This document shows positions 1-8,497 of a stretch of DNA of 19,479 nucleotides, piece by piece. The notes under the pieces were generated by a model. That model was not told the origin of the DNA and made no database searches. It was given only the letters and a program-made list of their open reading frames with translations. The position numbers and the translations under genes were made by a program. Source of the stretch: Candidatus Calidifonticultor daggyaiensis (lineage in GTDB: Bacteria; Actinomycetota; Humimicrobiia; Humimicrobiales; Humimicrobiaceae); contig JACVJA010000001.1 in assembly GCA_015661035.1 (NCBI GenBank), forward strand, positions 1 through 19,479. Direction: 5' to 3'. Position 1 is the stretch's first letter, and the number at the start of each line of letters is the position of its first letter.

Positions 1-1029
1 TATTATGAATGACAGAAATGAAATTAATAAAATTGTATATAAATTGTTATTATTAAATAATAATTTAAATATACGAATTTTTCCATCACGACATCCTGTA
101 ACTAAATAATTTGCATCTGACGAAACAGCTAATGAATAAATTTCATCCGGATGTGTTTTGTCTGTGTAGATAACTTTCCCTGTTTTTATTTCTATAAAAT
201 TTAAAATTTTATCTTTGCCTGCTGTTATAAGTACTTTATTATCGGGGGAAAATTTAACATCCCATATTGGCAAATTGTGTGGTTTTATTGACCATAGATG
301 GGCTAAATCTTCCATTCTTATTAATGTTACATAAGTGCTATTTCCGGCAACCGCCATATATTGGGAATTTTTTGAGATGTCAATAGAATAAATTAAATCC
401 TGAAATTCTAATTCAAAAATAAATTTCAAATCATATATTTTATCTTTAAATATTTTTTTCATAAAAAATTGTTTTTCTAATTTAAAAATTTTTATTTTAT
501 TGCCAATTGCTATTGCCAAATATTTTTTATTATCAGAAAAGCAAGCATCTCTGACGGCATAATTTTTTACTTTTTCTTTTTTTATAGAATTGAAATTTTG
601 CAAATTAATAATTTCGTATCCTGAAGCACCACCAACAATAAATATTTTATTATCAGATGAAAAATTTAAAGTAAATATTTGTTTAAATGGTAAATCAAAA
701 AATTTTAACAATTCAAAATTTTTCATATTCCATAATCTAACACCATTATCTCTATCCCCACTTAATAAAAGTTTATTATCATTTGAAATATCAAGGGATT
801 CAACAGCACTAATGTTATTTAAAATTTCTATTAAATTACAATTTTTTAAATTTAAAATTATTATTTTACCATCTAATCCACCTGCAATAATATATTTATT
901 ATCTGGTGAAATAACAACTGAACTTATTGATGATAAATTATACTGATATTCATTTAATTTATGAATGAGAGAATAATTATTCATGTAACTAAAAATAAAA
1001 ATTAATAAATAAAATAAAAATTTTTTCAT
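1..1029 (-). CDS. WD40-like beta-propeller protein, exported, C-terminus beyond the window
   Basis: The frame is open from ATG at 1029 to base 1, giving 343 codons and no stop, so the protein is partial at its C-terminus. It starts with a basic, hydrophobic stretch (MKKFLFYLLIFIFSYMNNYS) that reads as a signal peptide or anchor. After that come about seven degenerate WD40-type blades, each with an SxDNKxxxxG core followed by D/N-GxIxIxxL; the clearest are near residues 40-65, 80-105, 265-290 and 305-335. The last visible residues (LYTILLISFLSFII) are hydrophobic, so a membrane segment may follow the propeller. The ATG lies 2 bases after the TAA of the long TPR gene and has no clear Shine-Dalgarno, which suggests translational coupling. 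Family membership rests on blade pattern only. The propeller is probably a protein-protein scaffold in the periplasm; its partner is unknown, but co-transcription with TPR proteins suggests an assembly role (inference). Confidence 0.8.
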   Translation of the reverse strand, partial: MKKFLFYLLIFIFSYMNNYSLIHKLNEYQYNLSSISSVVISPDNKYIIAGGLDGKIIILNLKNCNLIEILNNISAVESLDISNDNKLLLSGDRDNGVRLWNMKNFELLKFFDLPFKQIFTLNFSSDNKIFIVGGASGYEIINLQNFNSIKKEKVKNYAVRDACFSDNKKYLAIAIGNKIKIFKLEKQFFMKKIFKDKIYDLKFIFELEFQDLIYSIDISKNSQYMAVAGNSTYVTLIRMEDLAHLWSIKPHNLPIWDVKFSPDNKVLITAGKDKILNFIEIKTGKVIYTDKTHPDEIYSLAVSSDANYLVTGCRDGKIRIFKLLFNNNNLYTILLISFLSFII

Positions 1030-1031
1030 TT

Positions 1032-4000
1032 TTATCTGTTTTTTTTCTGTTCAATAATAATGTTATATTGCGGATTAAGTTTTATCGCTTTATCAAATTG
1101 TTTTTCAGCATCCTTAAATTTATTCTGCTCCCATAATAAAATCCCATAATAATAAAAAAATTCAGGGTTATCCTGTTTTAATTCAATTGCTTTTTTATAT
1201 TCTTTTTCAGCTTCATCGTATTTTACTTGTTCATGTAATACTTTTGCATATTCAAAATGAAATATACTATCAGTAGGAAAAAGTTCAATGAGTTTTCTAT
1301 AAAAATTCTCTGCTTCTGAATATCTAACCAATTTAAAATATAACTTCCCAAGTTGATGTAATGCGTTTTTATTTTTACTATCTATTTTAAGTATTGTTTT
1401 TAATTCTTCTTCTTCTTCAAAATTTTTTTTCATTTTTTGATAAATTATGGATAAATTATAATGTAAATTTATATCTTCGGGAGAAAAATTTATCAGTTCT
1501 TTATATACATTTACTGCTTCGCCATATCTTTCATTAGCAACATAAAAATTTATAAGTGCATTATATGCCTTTATGTCATTTTTATTTATACTTAATATTT
1601 TTTTATATATAACTTCTGCCTCATTAATTTTATTTAATTGGGTAAGAACTGACGCATATAGTTGTAATGCATTTAGCAATCCTGGTTCTAGTTCTATCGC
1701 TTTTTTTAATATATTTTCTGCATCTAAATATTTTTCTTTTGTTATATAAATATTAGCAAGTGTAAGGTATGCTTCTAAATAGTTTGGTTTTTTTTCAATA
1801 ACTTTTTTAAATTTTTCTTCTGCTTCATCTAATTTGCCTTTTTTATATGAAATTTTAGCCATTTCAATCAAAATTTCAATATTATCAGGAGAGAGTTTGG
1901 AAATTTTTTCTAAAATTAAATTAATTTCAATTTCCTTGTTAATTTCTTCATATAATGCTAAAAGTGAAAAATAAATTTTTATATTATTCGGGTTTATTTC
2001 TAATGATTTTTTATATGCTATTTCGGCTTTTTCAAATTTCCCCTGTTTTCTTAATGATTCTCCTAAATAAAATAAAGCATTGGCATTTTTTATATCCGCT
2101 TGCAATACCTTTTCAAATTCTTTTTCTGCTTCTAAAAACTTTTCTAACCAAAAATAAGAAAGTCCTAAATTATAATGTATTTCTGAATTTTCGGGTTCTA
2201 TATTTAATGCGAGAATTAAATATTCTTTGGCTTTTCCATAATTTCCCTTTTTCTGATAAATAAGACCTAACCCGCTGTATGCTCCTGCAATTTCATTATT
2301 TATTGACAATGCTTTATTTAAATTTTCTTCTGCTTTTAAATAATCTTCTTTTTTTAAAAAAAGTAAGCCAAGATTATAATAAGCAAAATAATTCTTATTA
2401 TTCCTTTCTATAATTTTATTTAACATATATTCGCCTTCCTCATATTTGCCTAAATTTGAATAAAAAATATTTATTATATCTGGAATTAATGGGTTTTCTG
2501 AATTTATATCTATTACAATATTAAATTCTTTTTCAGCGTCATCATATTTCCCAATATCAAAATAAAATTTTCCTAATTCAAAATGAAAAATATCATTATC
2601 TGGTTCTAATTCAATTGTTTTTTTAAAAAATTTCTCCGCTTCAATAAAATTTTTATTTTTTATATATATTTTTGCCAGGTTTATATATGCATCAACAAAA
2701 TACGGGTCAATTTCTAATACCTTTTTTAAACTATTTTCAGCATCACCAATTTTATTTAATTTAAATTTAATCAAACCAATTTTAAAATAAGCTTTTTTAT
2801 AATTAGGGTCAAATTTTATTGCATTCTCAAAATATTTTTCCGCCTCTGAAATTTTATCATTTTCATAATAAATTTCACCTAATTGATAATAAGAATTAAC
2901 ATCACGCGGGTTTATTCTTATTTCATTTTTAAAATAGTTCTCAGCATTACTTAAATTATTATTTAAATAATTAATTAATCCCAAATAATAATTCACCCCA
3001 GGATAATTATTTTGTATATCATATACCTTCTTAAAATAAATTTCTGCTTCATTTAATTTATTTTGTTTAAAAAAAAGTATCCCTAATTGATAATAAGAAT
3101 AAACTTCCCCTGGTTTTAATTCTATAACTTTTTTAAAAAAATACTCCGCATCATCATATTTTAACATTTCTAAATATATCATCCCTAGATTGTAATATGC
3201 TTTAGAAAAATCCGGTTTAATTTCTAAAATTTTTTTAAAATTTAACAATGCATTTTCAAAATCTTTCTGAATGTAATATATAGAACCAAGATAATAATAT
3301 ACTTGAAAATTTTCAGGCAATAATTCATTTGCCTTTTTTAATAAAATTAAAGATTCTTCATAATTTTTATTGTTAAATAAAATAACGCCAAGTATTAAAT
3401 ATACTTCAGAAAAAGAAGGATTTAATTCAATTGCCTTTCTTAAATTTTTTTCTGCTTCATCTATTTCCATTAGTTTGTTATATATTAATCCAAGTTCATA
3501 ATATGCATATGAACAAAACGGGTTAACTAATAATGCCTTTTTTAAAATATTAATTGCTTCATTTATTTTATTTTGTGATTTTAATATTTGTGCAAATAAT
3601 ATATACGGATAATCAAAATCCGGAATTAATTCAATTATTTTATTAACAAGAATTTCTGCTTCTTTTATTTTATTATTATAAAACAAACAAAGTGAAATTA
3701 AATAAGCGAAAATCCCTGTGACTGAATGATTCTCTAAAGTTTTCCCATAAAATGACATATTAATGTCATTAAAAGTTATTTGTGAAAGTATTTTCCCCTC
3801 TTCTAAAAGATCAATATCAAATTTATTTTTATCTTCTTCATAACGTAAGAAAAAGTGTTTCGGCAACATAATGCCATAAATTGGCAAATATAAAATTTCT
3901 GCAACTAATAGATATAAAATGCCAATTGTTATTGATATACCTTCCCGTTTTTTTATTATATTGTTAATTGAAATTAAATTACAGGCATTTTCATTTTTTA

Positions 4001-4295
4001 ATAATTCGCCCTGCTCAAATCTTAAAAATGCCTTGTCAAAATTTTTGTTACATTTAATTGACAGATCGCTAAAAAAGTATTTATTTAAAATATTTATTTT
4101 TTCTATTGGTTGCATTTCGGTTTTTATTTGTTTTCTTAAATTGTTGATTAAATCATCAATTATATTTTTACAATTTACAATATCTAATTTATCATCAATA
4201 ATTGATGATAAGCCAATAATTGATGAGGCAAAATTAAAATTATGTAAATTTTTGTCAAGATACATATTTAATTTATTTTCAAATTCTGAAATCAT
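1032..4295 (-). CDS. Transglutaminase-like (SirB1-type) domain protein with 26 tandem TPRs
   Basis: The protein has 1087 residues. Residues ~20-190 match the Transglut_core2/SirB1 pattern: a helical lead-in, then REGISITIGILYLLVAEI (~117-134), LPKHFFLRYE (~144-153) and FDIDLLEEGKILS. The position of the candidate nucleophilic Cys is Ser121. From residue 193 to ~1076 there are 26 TPR units, all 34 residues long with no visible insertion, carrying the usual Y..LG.IY / A...F.KA.E..P signature; a short basic tail follows. No signal peptide or membrane segment is visible. TPR superhelices bind proteins, so a scaffold role is likely, with the N-terminal domain perhaps non-catalytic (inference). The ATG directly abuts the TAA of the upstream paralogue (no gap), with AAGGGG about 8 bases upstream, so the two are translationally coupled. 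It is a tandem duplicate of the split gene at 4296-5339, greatly extended by repeats. Confidence 0.88.
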   Translation of the reverse strand: MISEFENKLNMYLDKNLHNFNFASSIIGLSSIIDDKLDIVNCKNIIDDLINNLRKQIKTEMQPIEKINILNKYFFSDLSIKCNKNFDKAFLRFEQGELLKNENACNLISINNIIKKREGISITIGILYLLVAEILYLPIYGIMLPKHFFLRYEEDKNKFDIDLLEEGKILSQITFNDINMSFYGKTLENHSVTGIFAYLISLCLFYNNKIKEAEILVNKIIELIPDFDYPYILFAQILKSQNKINEAINILKKALLVNPFCSYAYYELGLIYNKLMEIDEAEKNLRKAIELNPSFSEVYLILGVILFNNKNYEESLILLKKANELLPENFQVYYYLGSIYYIQKDFENALLNFKKILEIKPDFSKAYYNLGMIYLEMLKYDDAEYFFKKVIELKPGEVYSYYQLGILFFKQNKLNEAEIYFKKVYDIQNNYPGVNYYLGLINYLNNNLSNAENYFKNEIRINPRDVNSYYQLGEIYYENDKISEAEKYFENAIKFDPNYKKAYFKIGLIKFKLNKIGDAENSLKKVLEIDPYFVDAYINLAKIYIKNKNFIEAEKFFKKTIELEPDNDIFHFELGKFYFDIGKYDDAEKEFNIVIDINSENPLIPDIINIFYSNLGKYEEGEYMLNKIIERNNKNYFAYYNLGLLFLKKEDYLKAEENLNKALSINNEIAGAYSGLGLIYQKKGNYGKAKEYLILALNIEPENSEIHYNLGLSYFWLEKFLEAEKEFEKVLQADIKNANALFYLGESLRKQGKFEKAEIAYKKSLEINPNNIKIYFSLLALYEEINKEIEINLILEKISKLSPDNIEILIEMAKISYKKGKLDEAEEKFKKVIEKKPNYLEAYLTLANIYITKEKYLDAENILKKAIELEPGLLNALQLYASVLTQLNKINEAEVIYKKILSINKNDIKAYNALINFYVANERYGEAVNVYKELINFSPEDINLHYNLSIIYQKMKKNFEEEEELKTILKIDSKNKNALHQLGKLYFKLVRYSEAENFYRKLIELFPTDSIFHFEYAKVLHEQVKYDEAEKEYKKAIELKQDNPEFFYYYGILLWEQNKFKDAEKQFDKAIKLNPQYNIIIEQKKNR

Positions 4296-4997
4296 TTAAT
4301 TACCCCTTATATCATTTATTTTATTTAACATTTTTTTGACTTCGCTATTATTGGGATAAAGATTCAATGACTTCTTTAAATATATTTCTGCCATATTATA
4401 ACGTTTTTCATTAAAATATAAAATACCAAGATTTATATTAGCAATTAAATTTTCAGGATAAATTTCAATGACCATTTTTAATGTATCTTCTGCTTTAATA
4501 AAATTTTTTTTTCTTATATAAATACACGCAATATTGTTATAAACTTCTGGTAAGTCCGGCATAATTTGTAATATTTTATCATATATAATTTTTGACTTTT
4601 CTATCTCATTCTTTAACATAAAAATAATGCCAATATTATTTAAATAGGCAGATATAACCTGTTGTTTATTTAATTTTTTACCATATATTACTTTTTCTTT
4701 ATTTAAAATATCAATTCCAGAATAAGAAAAATAATCATAAAATTCTTTTCCGCTAAAAGTTGTTTCAACATTTATACCACTTCGCCCTGATGACTCGTAT
4801 CTGACACACATATGACCTGGCATCAAAATACCATAAATTGGTAAGTTTAGTTGTTCTGCAATAATAAGATAAATTAACGATAAACTTAAACAAATACCTT
4901 TTTTATTTTTTAAGATTTTTTCTATGGAATGTAGGTCTATCCATTCATTAACGTTTGGAATATAATCCGAAGATTTGCCAGATAAAAAATTATTCAT
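4296..4997 (-). CDS. C-terminal fragment: transglutaminase-like core plus three TPRs
   Basis: This 233-codon ORF holds the catalytic-core half of a SirB1-type/transglutaminase-like domain: KKGICLSLSLIYLIIAE (~32-48), ILMPGHMCVRYE (~57-68) and GINVETTFSG (~74-83). Cys36, His62 and Glu78 are plausible triad residues by analogy with Cys-His-acid transglutaminase-like proteins. Three TPRs follow (~117-220). The ATG at 4997 has no Shine-Dalgarno, and domain homology continues upstream of it, so it is probably not the native start; the upstream ORF 5025-5339 supplies the missing half in the same frame. If translated at all as a separate unit, it would lack the membrane anchor and the N-terminal helices of the domain. 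Its TAA abuts the start codon of the 26-TPR paralogue. Confidence 0.7.
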   Translation of the reverse strand: MNNFLSGKSSDYIPNVNEWIDLHSIEKILKNKKGICLSLSLIYLIIAEQLNLPIYGILMPGHMCVRYESSGRSGINVETTFSGKEFYDYFSYSGIDILNKEKVIYGKKLNKQQVISAYLNNIGIIFMLKNEIEKSKIIYDKILQIMPDLPEVYNNIACIYIRKKNFIKAEDTLKMVIEIYPENLIANINLGILYFNEKRYNMAEIYLKKSLNLYPNNSEVKKMLNKINDIRGN

Positions 4998-5024
4998 GTT
5001 AACATCAAATTTAAAATATTGTTC

Positions 5025-5339
5025 TTAAAAAAAAAAATTATTTATTTTAGACATTATTATTTCCGGGTTGCCTTCATTACCAATTTTTATTTTTAAATTA
5101 TTTACCATTTTATTGATTTCATAATTGATCCATTCAACATCCATATCCTTTAAAAAAATTTTATTTGTCAGAATTATTTTATCTAAAATTTTTATATTTT
5201 CTTCATTCTTAAAATTCAATATATCATAAATTTGGTTGCTAAATTCATCTAATTGAATTTTTTGTTGAATTTTTAAAAAAAAATTGGATAGTAAAACAAT
5301 TAATAAAATTACAATAAATAATATCCATATTTTTTTCAT
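5025..5339 (-). CDS. N-terminal fragment: membrane anchor and first half of transglutaminase-like domain
   Basis: This 104-codon ORF starts at ATG 5339, with AAGGG about 8 bases upstream and a near-consensus promoter at 5374-5402, so it is very probably the true start of the split gene. Residues 4-22 (IWILFIVILLIVLLSNFFL) form a single membrane segment preceded by lysines, predicting an inner-membrane anchor with the rest in the periplasm. Residues ~45-104 are helical and match the lead-in helices of the intact paralogue's domain (for example VNNLKIKIGNEGNP versus INNLRKQIKTEMQP). It ends in three Phe and TAA at the edge of the T11 run. Taken alone it would look like a small hypothetical membrane protein; alignment with the neighbour shows it is the front part of a larger one. 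Confidence 0.72.
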   Translation of the reverse strand: MKKIWILFIVILLIVLLSNFFLKIQQKIQLDEFSNQIYDILNFKNEENIKILDKIILTNKIFLKDMDVEWINYEINKMVNNLKIKIGNEGNPEIIMSKINNFFF

Positions 5340-5373
5340 AATTAATCCCTTTTTAACTTTTTTAATATTATAT

Positions 5374-5402
5374 ATTATAATTTAAAATTTTTAATTTTTC
5401 AA
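5374..5402 (-). promoter_or_regulatory. Sigma-70-type promoter for the TPR/WD40 operon
   Basis: On the minus strand, TTGAAA (5402-5397) and TATAAT (5379-5374) are separated by exactly 17 bases. The -35 has one mismatch to consensus and the -10 is perfect. It lies in the 69-base gap after the SpoIID-like gene and 35 bases before the ATG at 5339, a sensible place for a start of transcription. TATAAT-like words are common by chance in DNA this AT-rich, so spacing and position are the main support. Confidence 0.5.
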
Positions 5403-5408
5403 ACAAAT

Positions 5409-6557
5409 TCAATATATCTTTTCTAATTTAACTCCCCTGTAGTAAAAATTAAGAATATCTTGATAATTTTTACCTATTTCTGCCATTTTTTTGGCGCCTT
5501 CCTGGGATAAACCAACCCCATGTCCCCATCCAAAACCTTCAAAAAATAACTCATCATTTTTCTGTTGTATTGAAAAATTTGTGCTTCTTATTTTATCAAC
5601 GCCTATATAATTTCTGAAATCTTTGGCTTTTATTTCAAAAATACCATTGCTGCCATATATTTTCAATTTATCTATCCTGCCACTTTCAGTTCTGTTATTT
5701 ATTTTAATATCATAGATATTGCCAGTATATATTTTATTATTTGCAAGATTTTTTTCAATCTCTTTCACGTAAATTTTATAATTCCATTTATAATTTTTCT
5801 CATTTATACTATAGTAATCGTCTATACTTTTTAGATAATCAAATCTACCCCCCCATACTTCTTCTGAAGAAGCTGTTTTGCCACCACTATTTGCATGAAA
5901 AAAAGCCTGAATAACTTCATTATTATAAACTAAAACTTCTCCTTTTGTTTCGTTTATTGCATTTGTTGTTTTTTTATTCTCTATATCATAACCTGAATAA
6001 ACTTGTGATAAAACACAATCAGATAAGTCATATAAAGAATTTTTGTTTTTATTAAGATTATAAATTGCGAAACTTCTGGCTGCAACAGCTTGTGCTTTTA
6101 AAACCTCATCTGGCCATCCGGGTGATATTTCCGCAGGTAAAACACCATATAAATAACTTTCTAAATCTAATTTATTTATAAAAAGCAAATTATTATTTTC
6201 AATACTTATTAATAAATTTCCCCTGTATTTTTTCTTATTAATTTTTATTAACTCATTATCTGAATATATTTGAATTATTTTAGAAGACAATATATTATTG
6301 TCAATAATAATTTGATTATTTTGAAAATAAATATCATATTCTTTCTTGGGTGGAATATTCACATTTTCTATTCTTAGTAATTTATCTGAAGAAATTTTGA
6401 CTTTTTTATTGCTTTTTAAAATTAATATTTTAAGAAAAAAATCTTTGTTTTTGAAATTATTTTTAATTTTGTTTTCTGAATAATAGGTTTTCATAGACGC
6501 ACAAGAAATAATAAAAAAAATAAGTAACGAAATATTGGAAATATTTTTATATTTCAT
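5409..6557 (-). CDS. SpoIID/LytB-family peptidoglycan enzyme, lipoprotein
   Basis: The protein has 382 residues. A signal with lipobox ending IISC (Cys19) predicts a lipid-anchored periplasmic protein. The SpoIID domain covers ~128-380: DLESYLYGVLPAEISP (~131-146, with the conserved Glu143), KAQAVAARSFA (~154-164), DLSDCVLSQVYSGYD (~177-191), HANSGGKTASSEEVWGG (~221-237) and the signature GFGWGHGVGLSQEGA (~341-355). SpoIID of Bacillus is a lytic transglycosylase acting on glycan strands that lack stem peptides; homologues in non-sporulating bacteria work in wall remodelling or division. No sporulation gene is seen here, so a wall-remodelling role is more likely. Its ATG overlaps the TGA of the DUF2905-type gene by four bases (ATGA), so the two are co-translated. 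Confidence 0.92.
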   Translation of the reverse strand: MKYKNISNISLLIFFIISCASMKTYYSENKIKNNFKNKDFFLKILILKSNKKVKISSDKLLRIENVNIPPKKEYDIYFQNNQIIIDNNILSSKIIQIYSDNELIKINKKKYRGNLLISIENNNLLFINKLDLESYLYGVLPAEISPGWPDEVLKAQAVAARSFAIYNLNKNKNSLYDLSDCVLSQVYSGYDIENKKTTNAINETKGEVLVYNNEVIQAFFHANSGGKTASSEEVWGGRFDYLKSIDDYYSINEKNYKWNYKIYVKEIEKNLANNKIYTGNIYDIKINNRTESGRIDKLKIYGSNGIFEIKAKDFRNYIGVDKIRSTNFSIQQKNDELFFEGFGWGHGVGLSQEGAKKMAEIGKNYQDILNFYYRGVKLEKIY

Positions 6558-6772
6558 TTTTTATTAAAAAATAAAAACAATATGGATAATAATATACTTA
6601 ATAAAATTGAAGTTACAACAGGAAAATAAAAGGAAAAATTACCTTTTTGAATATAAATATCACCTGGTAAATTCCCCAATGGAAAAAATTTTAAAAATTT
6701 TATTAATAAACCAAACAAAATAAAAAAAACTCCTATGGCTATAAATAATTTACTAAAAATATCTATTTGCAT
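6554..6772 (-). CDS. DUF2905-family small membrane protein
   Basis: This 72-residue protein has two membrane segments (~8-29 and ~48-69) around the conserved centre FFPLGNLPGDIYIQKGNFSF, which is the hallmark of the DUF2905 family (LGxLPGDI followed by an aromatic-rich FYFP start of the second helix). The family has no known function. It begins 6 bases after the pilB-type stop, uses GGGAG inside the end of that gene as a rather distant ribosome site, and overlaps the SpoIID-like gene by four bases. The tight packing suggests coordinated expression with an envelope enzyme. Confidence 0.88.
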   Translation of the reverse strand: MQIDIFSKLFIAIGVFFILFGLLIKFLKFFPLGNLPGDIYIQKGNFSFYFPVVTSILLSILLSILFLFFNKK

Positions 6773-6778
6773 GAATTA

Positions 6779-8482
6779 TTAATCTCCCATTGTGACGCTT
6801 ATAACTTCTTCTGGTGTAGTTAAGCCATTTTTTAATTTAAGTGTAGCAGCTTCCCTTAAAGTTTTCATGCCATTTTTACTGGCGAGTTTCCTGATTTCTG
6901 AAGCATCTTTCCCTTGCATGATTGCACTTTTAATTTCTTCATTTATTTCCATTAATTCATATATTGCAACTCTTCCCCTATATCCTGTATTATTGCATAG
7001 TGAACATCCTTCTCCTTTATAAAATTTAGTTGATTTAATTTCATCATCAGTTAATCCAACTTCTTTTAGTAAACTTATATTGTATTGATATTCTTTTTTA
7101 CATTCGTTACATATTTTTCTTAAAAGGCGCTGTGCTAAAATTAAAATTACAGCTGAACCAATATAAAATGGTTCTATACCCATATCAGCAAGCCTGCTTA
7201 TTGTAGTTGGTGCGTCATTTGTATGCAAAGTTGAAATTACCAAATGACCAGTTAAAGCAGCTTTAACAGCAATTTCAGCTGTTTCCTGATCTCTGATTTC
7301 TCCAACCATTATTACATCCGGGTCCTGCCTTAAAAATGACCTTAATGCACTCGCAAAAGTCAAATCAGCATCAGGGTTTACCTGAACTTGATTTATATTT
7401 GGCAATTGATATTCAACAGGGTCTTCTACTGTCATTATATTTATATCAGGACTGTTTATTGTACTTAATGCAGAATAAAGTGTAGTAGTTTTACCACTCC
7501 CTGTTGGTCCTGTAACCAAAATTATGCCATATGGACTGTTTATTGCCTTTTGAAATTTTAAAAGGTCATCTTGTTCAAAACCCAACTTGGTAAGATCAAG
7601 ATTTAAATTACTTTGATCCAAAATCCTCATAACAATTTTTTCACCCCAAACAACAGGTAAAGTTGATACCCTTAAATCAATTGTTTTATCTTTTACTTTA
7701 ATTTTTATTCTTCCATCCTGTGGTTTGCGTCTTTCAATAATATCTAGTTTTGCCATAACTTTAAAACGAGAAACAATTGCTCTTTTATAAGATAAAGGCG
7801 GTGATGGTTGTTCAATTAACGAACCATCAATTCTATATCTTAATTTTATCATTTTTTCAAAAGGTTCTATATGTATATCGCTTGCTCTTTTTTCAACCGC
7901 ATCAGCAATTATTGAATTGCATAATTTAATAACAGGCGCTTCATCTACCGCCTCAGTTTCTTCAGTTTGCGATGTTTCTTTTAGAATCTCAAGTTCTGCT
8001 TCAGGGGTTAATTGTTTTAAATCTTTAAGTGTTTCTGCCATTGCACTTTTATCTTCCTGGGGTAATACCTGTTCTATTGCAAGTTTTATATGTGATTCCG
8101 GCGCAATACCTAATTCAGCATTTAAAGATGCTTTAAATTTTAATTCTTTAACAAATGATAAAATTTCAGGATGCATTGGATCTGCACAGGCGAATAAAAC
8201 ATTATTACCATTTTTTTTAACTGGAAAAATACATAAACTTTCCGCTCTGGAACGTGATATAATATTTGAAACTGACGGGTCTATTACTATTGATAACAGG
8301 TCTATATATTCAATTCCAAAAATTTTTGCTATTTGTTTTGTTATTTCTTCTTCATCAAATCCCAAAAGAGCAAGATTAAAACCAATTCCTGATTTATTTT
8401 GTTTTTGCATTTCTTTTGCTTTTTCATACATTTCTGCTGTTATATATTCCAGTTCAACTAATTTTTCCCATATATTTGGCAT
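6779..8482 (-). CDS. pilB: PilB/GspE-type assembly ATPase (type IV pilus or type II secretion)
   Basis: The protein has 567 residues, a usual length for PilB/GspE. Residues ~35-150 form the N-terminal MshEN/T2SSE_N domain and ~165-567 the hexameric ATPase. Visible motifs are Walker A GPTGSGKT (325-332), Asp box TVEDPVEY (351-358), Walker B DPDVIMVGEIRD (387-398), His box GHLVISTLHTND (412-423) and a zinc site of two CxxC pairs (Cys458/461 and Cys493/496). It powers pilin polymerisation from the cytoplasmic face of the inner membrane. AGGAGG (8497-8492) sits 9 bases before the ATG. No pilT, pilC or pilin gene is in the window, so PilB versus GspE cannot be settled from context. It heads a unit with the DUF2905 and SpoIID-like genes. 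Confidence 0.93.
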   Translation of the reverse strand: MPNIWEKLVELEYITAEMYEKAKEMQKQNKSGIGFNLALLGFDEEEITKQIAKIFGIEYIDLLSIVIDPSVSNIISRSRAESLCIFPVKKNGNNVLFACADPMHPEILSFVKELKFKASLNAELGIAPESHIKLAIEQVLPQEDKSAMAETLKDLKQLTPEAELEILKETSQTEETEAVDEAPVIKLCNSIIADAVEKRASDIHIEPFEKMIKLRYRIDGSLIEQPSPPLSYKRAIVSRFKVMAKLDIIERRKPQDGRIKIKVKDKTIDLRVSTLPVVWGEKIVMRILDQSNLNLDLTKLGFEQDDLLKFQKAINSPYGIILVTGPTGSGKTTTLYSALSTINSPDINIMTVEDPVEYQLPNINQVQVNPDADLTFASALRSFLRQDPDVIMVGEIRDQETAEIAVKAALTGHLVISTLHTNDAPTTISRLADMGIEPFYIGSAVILILAQRLLRKICNECKKEYQYNISLLKEVGLTDDEIKSTKFYKGEGCSLCNNTGYRGRVAIYELMEINEEIKSAIMQGKDASEIRKLASKNGMKTLREAATLKLKNGLTTPEEVISVTMGD

Positions 8483-8497
8483 TAATTAAGACCTCCT

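Larger units (their letters stand above)
4296..5339 (-). pseudogene. Membrane-anchored transglutaminase-like/TPR protein split by one in-frame TAA
   Basis: The ORFs 5025-5339 and 4296-4997 share one reading frame and are separated only by TAA at 5027-5025 plus nine sense codons (EQYFKFDVN) before the next ATG. Read through, they give one protein of about 346 residues: N-terminal membrane anchor, complete SirB1-type domain and three TPRs. The intact neighbour aligns across the break: its NKYFFSDLSIKC corresponds to NNFFF-stop-EQYFKF, and its LDIVNCKNIIDDLINNLRKQI corresponds to MDVEWINYEINKMVNNLKIKI upstream of the stop. The domain is therefore cut in the middle, not between domains. The stop sits at the edge of an 11-base T run on the coding strand, and one changed base at that edge (T10-AAA instead of T11-AA) would restore Lys-Glu. 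A sequencing error at the homopolymer, a recent nonsense mutation and stop readthrough all remain possible. Confidence 0.72.

Noticed and set aside
590..946. Plus-strand ORF of 118 codons
   Set aside because: It lies wholly antisense to the WD40-like gene, has no ribosome site or domain, and its composition is that of a mirrored AT-rich gene. The other plus-strand ORFs (for example 1955-2263, 3919-4299, 7917-8489, 17260-17526) were rejected for the same reason.
1032..3720. CRISPR array or DNA tandem repeat in the repetitive-looking stretch
   Set aside because: The periodicity is 102 bases, matches 34-residue TPRs, and the DNA copies are diverged; there are no identical direct repeats with spacers.
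5025..5027. Recoded TAA or alternative genetic code
   Set aside because: TAA ends most other genes here at sensible family lengths, and TGA ends the DUF2905-type gene, so the standard code holds.
5025..5037. Frameshift or programmed slippage at the T11 run as the cause of the split gene
   Set aside because: The upstream and downstream parts are in the same frame, so a one- or two-base slip would not join them. A substitution or homopolymer-edge miscall fits better.
5409..6557. Evidence for sporulation from the SpoIID-like gene
   Set aside because: SpoIID-domain proteins are widespread in non-sporulating bacteria, and no other sporulation gene is present.
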